Shown here in pieces: positions 61,271 to 64,000 of a stretch of DNA of 64,000 nucleotides. The stretch is from positions 104,591,500 through 104,655,499 of the forward strand of contig OY744519.1 in the NCBI GenBank assembly GCA_963556195.1. Reading direction: 5' to 3'. Positions within the stretch are counted from its first letter, which is position 1. Every line of letters begins with the position of its first letter. The notes below the pieces were generated by a model. The model was given only the letters and a program-made list of their open reading frames with translations, made no database searches and was not told where the DNA came from. This DNA comes from Sepiola atlantica (lineage: Eukaryota > Mollusca > Cephalopoda > Sepiida > Sepiolidae). A program made the position numbers and the translations under genes.

Positions 61271-61273
<3 letters not shown>
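60740..61273 (-). mobile_element. Internally deleted mariner-type DNA transposon
   Basis: Termini CAGGGTTCGC (60740) and GCGAACCCTT (ending 61273) are inverted repeats, each flanked by TA (60738-60739; 61274-61275), the expected mariner/Tc1 target duplication. On the minus strand a degraded transposase scrap reads RDWLDDNLPGQ, then INRHGPLELPFARS and a SQQRPVVSLNLKIK segment, in the order of the C-terminal catalytic region (normally R-S-P-D-L-T-P) of IS630/Tc1/mariner-group transposases. Stops and missing N-terminal sequence make it non-autonomous. Confidence 0.75.

Positions 61274-61330
<57 letters not shown>
61274..61330. repeat. (TA)n microsatellite grown at the transposon edge
   Basis: Starts exactly at the TA target duplication. 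Confidence 0.95.
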
Positions 61331-61332
<2 letters not shown>

Positions 61333-62120
61333 TAGTAAAATACCCGTCCCAGGATGGGTTTAAGCAGTAAATATAGCATTAGTTTTAAATCTTAATGTTT
61401 TTTACTTTAGGGATTCTAGTACGGTTTCGGTGTTCCCTCCCAAATGGTAACGTTTACAAAGAAAGAAATAATGCACACGTTACTTACTCTATTTACATGT
61501 ATACATATTCCATAATCTATATTGATAAGTTAAATTGTTTAGTATTTTACCAAGCAGATACATATTATTAACGCTCACGTGCACGCATCAATCCTTTTAA
61601 GAATATATTACTTAATATAACTCCAAATTTTATGCAGAGCAATTCTTTTTACTATCAATGTTTTTGTATCTAACCTATTTTTTAAAGCTTTTTTAGGCCG
61701 GTTGAGTTTCGATGGGCGCACCCCATGAATGGTTAAGTTGGCATTAAAATAATGTGCCCATGTTAATCACCAGGTAACCCAGAATATATATTCCAAAATG
61801 AATAATGATCGATTGATTGATTTAGGAGTTTATCCTTCACAACGAAATATTATACATAACTTTAGATATTTAGACGCCTAATCTAAAATTTACAAAAAAT
61901 AATTTGCTATGTTAATCACCGTGTTTTCAAGAATATATATTCTAAAATTCATGATGATCCATTCATTAGTTTAGAATATTATCCTGTGTGTGTGCTAAAA
62001 TCTTTTTACCTCAAATGCTGGACATGATAGTAAAATAAACCACTCATCCAATAACAAAACAGAAGAAACGAATAGTGAATAAATGAGAATTTGTTTGTAA
62101 GGAATATGCAAATTAGTTTC
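61331..62120. repeat. Non-coding repeat with internal ~145 bp direct duplication
   Basis: Begins AGTAAAATACCCGTCCCAGG. 61760-61832 and 61908-61984 share ATGTTAATCACC, AGAATATATATTC-AAAAT and ATGATC-ATT-ATT-GTTTA in order. Confidence 0.5.
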
Positions 62121-62125
62121 AGTGT

Positions 62126-62285
62126 TAGAATGGCACGGTAGCTAAGTCGTAAACGGCACGGACTGAGTACCTGGGTGCCGGGTTCGAATCTAGTTCGTTC
62201 CACAGAAACACTTTCATCAAAACCCACACCTGAATTTGTGGTTAAATTCCTGGAGAAGAAGTAAATAAAATACTTTATAAAGTTG
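62126..62285 (+). mobile_element. tRNA-derived SINE
   Basis: A-box-like TGGCACGGTAGCTAAGT at 62131-62147 and a good B box GGGTTCGAATC at 62180-62190 with tRNA-like spacing. The body CACACCTGAATTTGTGG and tail TCCTGGAGAAGAAGTAAATAA are shared with the fragment at 60112-60190. Pol III transcription is implied by the boxes; no target duplication was fixed. Confidence 0.75.
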
Positions 62286-62387
62286 CTAGTATATCCACGA
62301 CTAAGTATATTAGGAAGTTGTTTTTACTTTTTAAATTGAGAAAGTTGGCATTTAATAACAATGTCAGTGCGACAAATAATTACATAG

Positions 62388-62390
<3 letters not shown>

Positions 62391-62431
<41 letters not shown>
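62391..62431. repeat. (TA)n microsatellite
   Basis: About 20 TA units. Confidence 0.93.
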
Positions 62432-62434
<3 letters not shown>

Positions 62435-62569
62435 TTATCCACAAACAGATGTTCCTAGAAAAGCCAGTGTTTCAAGCCGAGATAGAAACTCGGCCGTCTA
62501 GATGAGAGTCGGCGTTTCTAGGCATTTATCTATCATCAGGGAGTAAACAAAATCTAAATGATAAAAATG

Positions 62570-63362
62570 TCCAACCCTGTCTTCCCTGTTGCTGCAATCT
62601 TTTGTTTCAGTTCTTTATGTTTCTTATTTAGTATTTTTTTCTTTGTGAGTCATATTTACCTTCTTCTATCGTTTTCTGTTCTCCCATCTTAATCACGGCT
62701 TCAGCTCTTTTTTGAAGTTTTCTGATCTGGGTTTCAAGTCTAGTCTCCCATACAGGCTTTGTCGGTCCATTCTTTTGATGAGGTTTTGTCTTTACTTTAA
62801 GTTTAATACTTACTAATTTGACCCCTGGATGGATTAAGTTGTTTAGGTATGTAATAGTACATGTTGAGATGTATGGAAGAAGTCTGTTCACTTTTCTGTT
62901 TCTAAATTAATTTTCTTTCTATTCTTCGTTCCTTAGGGATGGAAGTTTTGTTTTGTTTTCATTCATAAATCGACTGATGTTTTCAACTTCTGATGCTTCT
63001 TCCTCAGTGAGTACTGTGAATTCGTAGTTATTGTTCTCCTCAGTTTCAATGTTTATGTTTTGCTAGTATTCTAGCTGTGGGTTTTCAATATAAGATGTTT
63101 CTTGCTCTTTGCCACCATTTATCGTTCGTTAGATTTCCATTAGTTCTCGCTTTGAGAACAAACCTCTCTTAAGGATATGTCTTTCTTTATTTGCTATCCT
63201 TTGTGCTGTTGCATGATAGTCAGTAGAAATGTTTCATAAATTTTTTATTCGCTTCCGATAACCTCTTTTTTGCTGGGGTTACTTCTGCAGTAGCATTCCA
63301 TTACTTGTCTATTCTTTTTTGGGGTCCATTTCTTTTGATGACGTTTTTTAGTTTGTTGTTTT
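62570..63362 (-). mobile_element. RLE-type LINE copy L5, N-terminal ORF region
   Basis: Minus-strand LINE segment upstream of the RT: NNYEFTVLTEEEASEVENI (near 63030), VNRLLPYIST, NNLIHPGVKLVSIKLKVK (near 62800) and KPVWETRLETQIRKLQKRAE (near 62720). The W-RLE-I-LR-like pattern is typical of the region before the RT in these LINEs. Its 5' side ends at the (ATT)n block starting at 63366. The RT part is missing to the left. Confidence 0.62.
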
Positions 63363-63364
63363 GT

Positions 63365-64000
<636 letters not shown>

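Noticed and set aside
62126..62200. Functional tRNA gene
   Set aside because: A and B boxes are present but the body does not fold as a tRNA and continues into a SINE tail seen elsewhere.

Overview
This is a gene-poor, AT-rich stretch of animal nuclear DNA. I see no confident single-copy host gene, rRNA, functional tRNA gene or CRISPR array. The mix of long TA/ATT/TTC microsatellites, tRNA-derived SINEs, Ty3/gypsy-type LTR elements, Penelope-like elements with GIY-YIG domains, and RLE-type and APE-type LINEs fits a metazoan. By overall texture I would guess a lophotrochozoan, possibly a cephalopod mollusc. The species is inference only.

Layout. 0-4.9 kb: nested inverted repeats (223-1494), a CpG-richer island that could be a promoter or 5' exon (1495-2400), and a ~62 bp minisatellite that recurs at 56 kb. 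4.99-14.02 kb: nested LTR retrotransposons. Minus-strand element B (4997-14018, 200 bp LTRs, TSD CTTTT) is broken by several frameshifts and has lost its integrase. A nearly pristine plus-strand element A (5436-9818, 317 bp LTRs differing at one base, TSD CGTCT) sits inside B's pol. A 302 bp retroposon carrying the 5' end of U2 snRNA sits inside B's 5' LTR. 14.5-18.6 kb: a second U2-type retroposon, scraps of two more gypsy-type elements (C and D) in opposing orientations, and a Penelope-like element with a YRDD reverse transcriptase motif and a GIY-YIG endonuclease.

18.6-40.9 kb: mostly microsatellites and non-coding repeats. It includes an APE-type LINE scrap (23.2 kb), a kilobase of pyrimidine-biased simple repeats (25.2-26.2 kb), a 3.7 kb imperfect palindrome (30.7-34.4 kb) with a third arm copy at 27.1 kb, and a second Penelope-like scrap (37.4-38.3 kb). 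40.9-43.9, 50.0-52.2 and 62.6-64.0 kb: six copies of one minus-strand LINE with R2/R4-type features (YMDD, CCHC, RPD-X14-E). Their ends lie on ATT-type microsatellites, which suggests insertion into (TAA)n. 52.6-54.1 kb: palindromic repeats leading into a third Penelope-like scrap. 60.74-61.27 kb: an internally deleted mariner-type DNA transposon with TA target duplication.

Most interesting: (1) the U2-snRNA-headed retroposon, with two copies and clear target duplications; (2) element A, which has an intact-looking -1 frameshift cassette, a 12-nt primer-site candidate complementary to the 5' end (not the CCA end) of tRNA-Phe exactly at the LTR edge, and a Cys-rich pol tail encoded across the polypurine tract into the 3' LTR; (3) the microsatellite-seeking LINE that builds head-to-tail trains.
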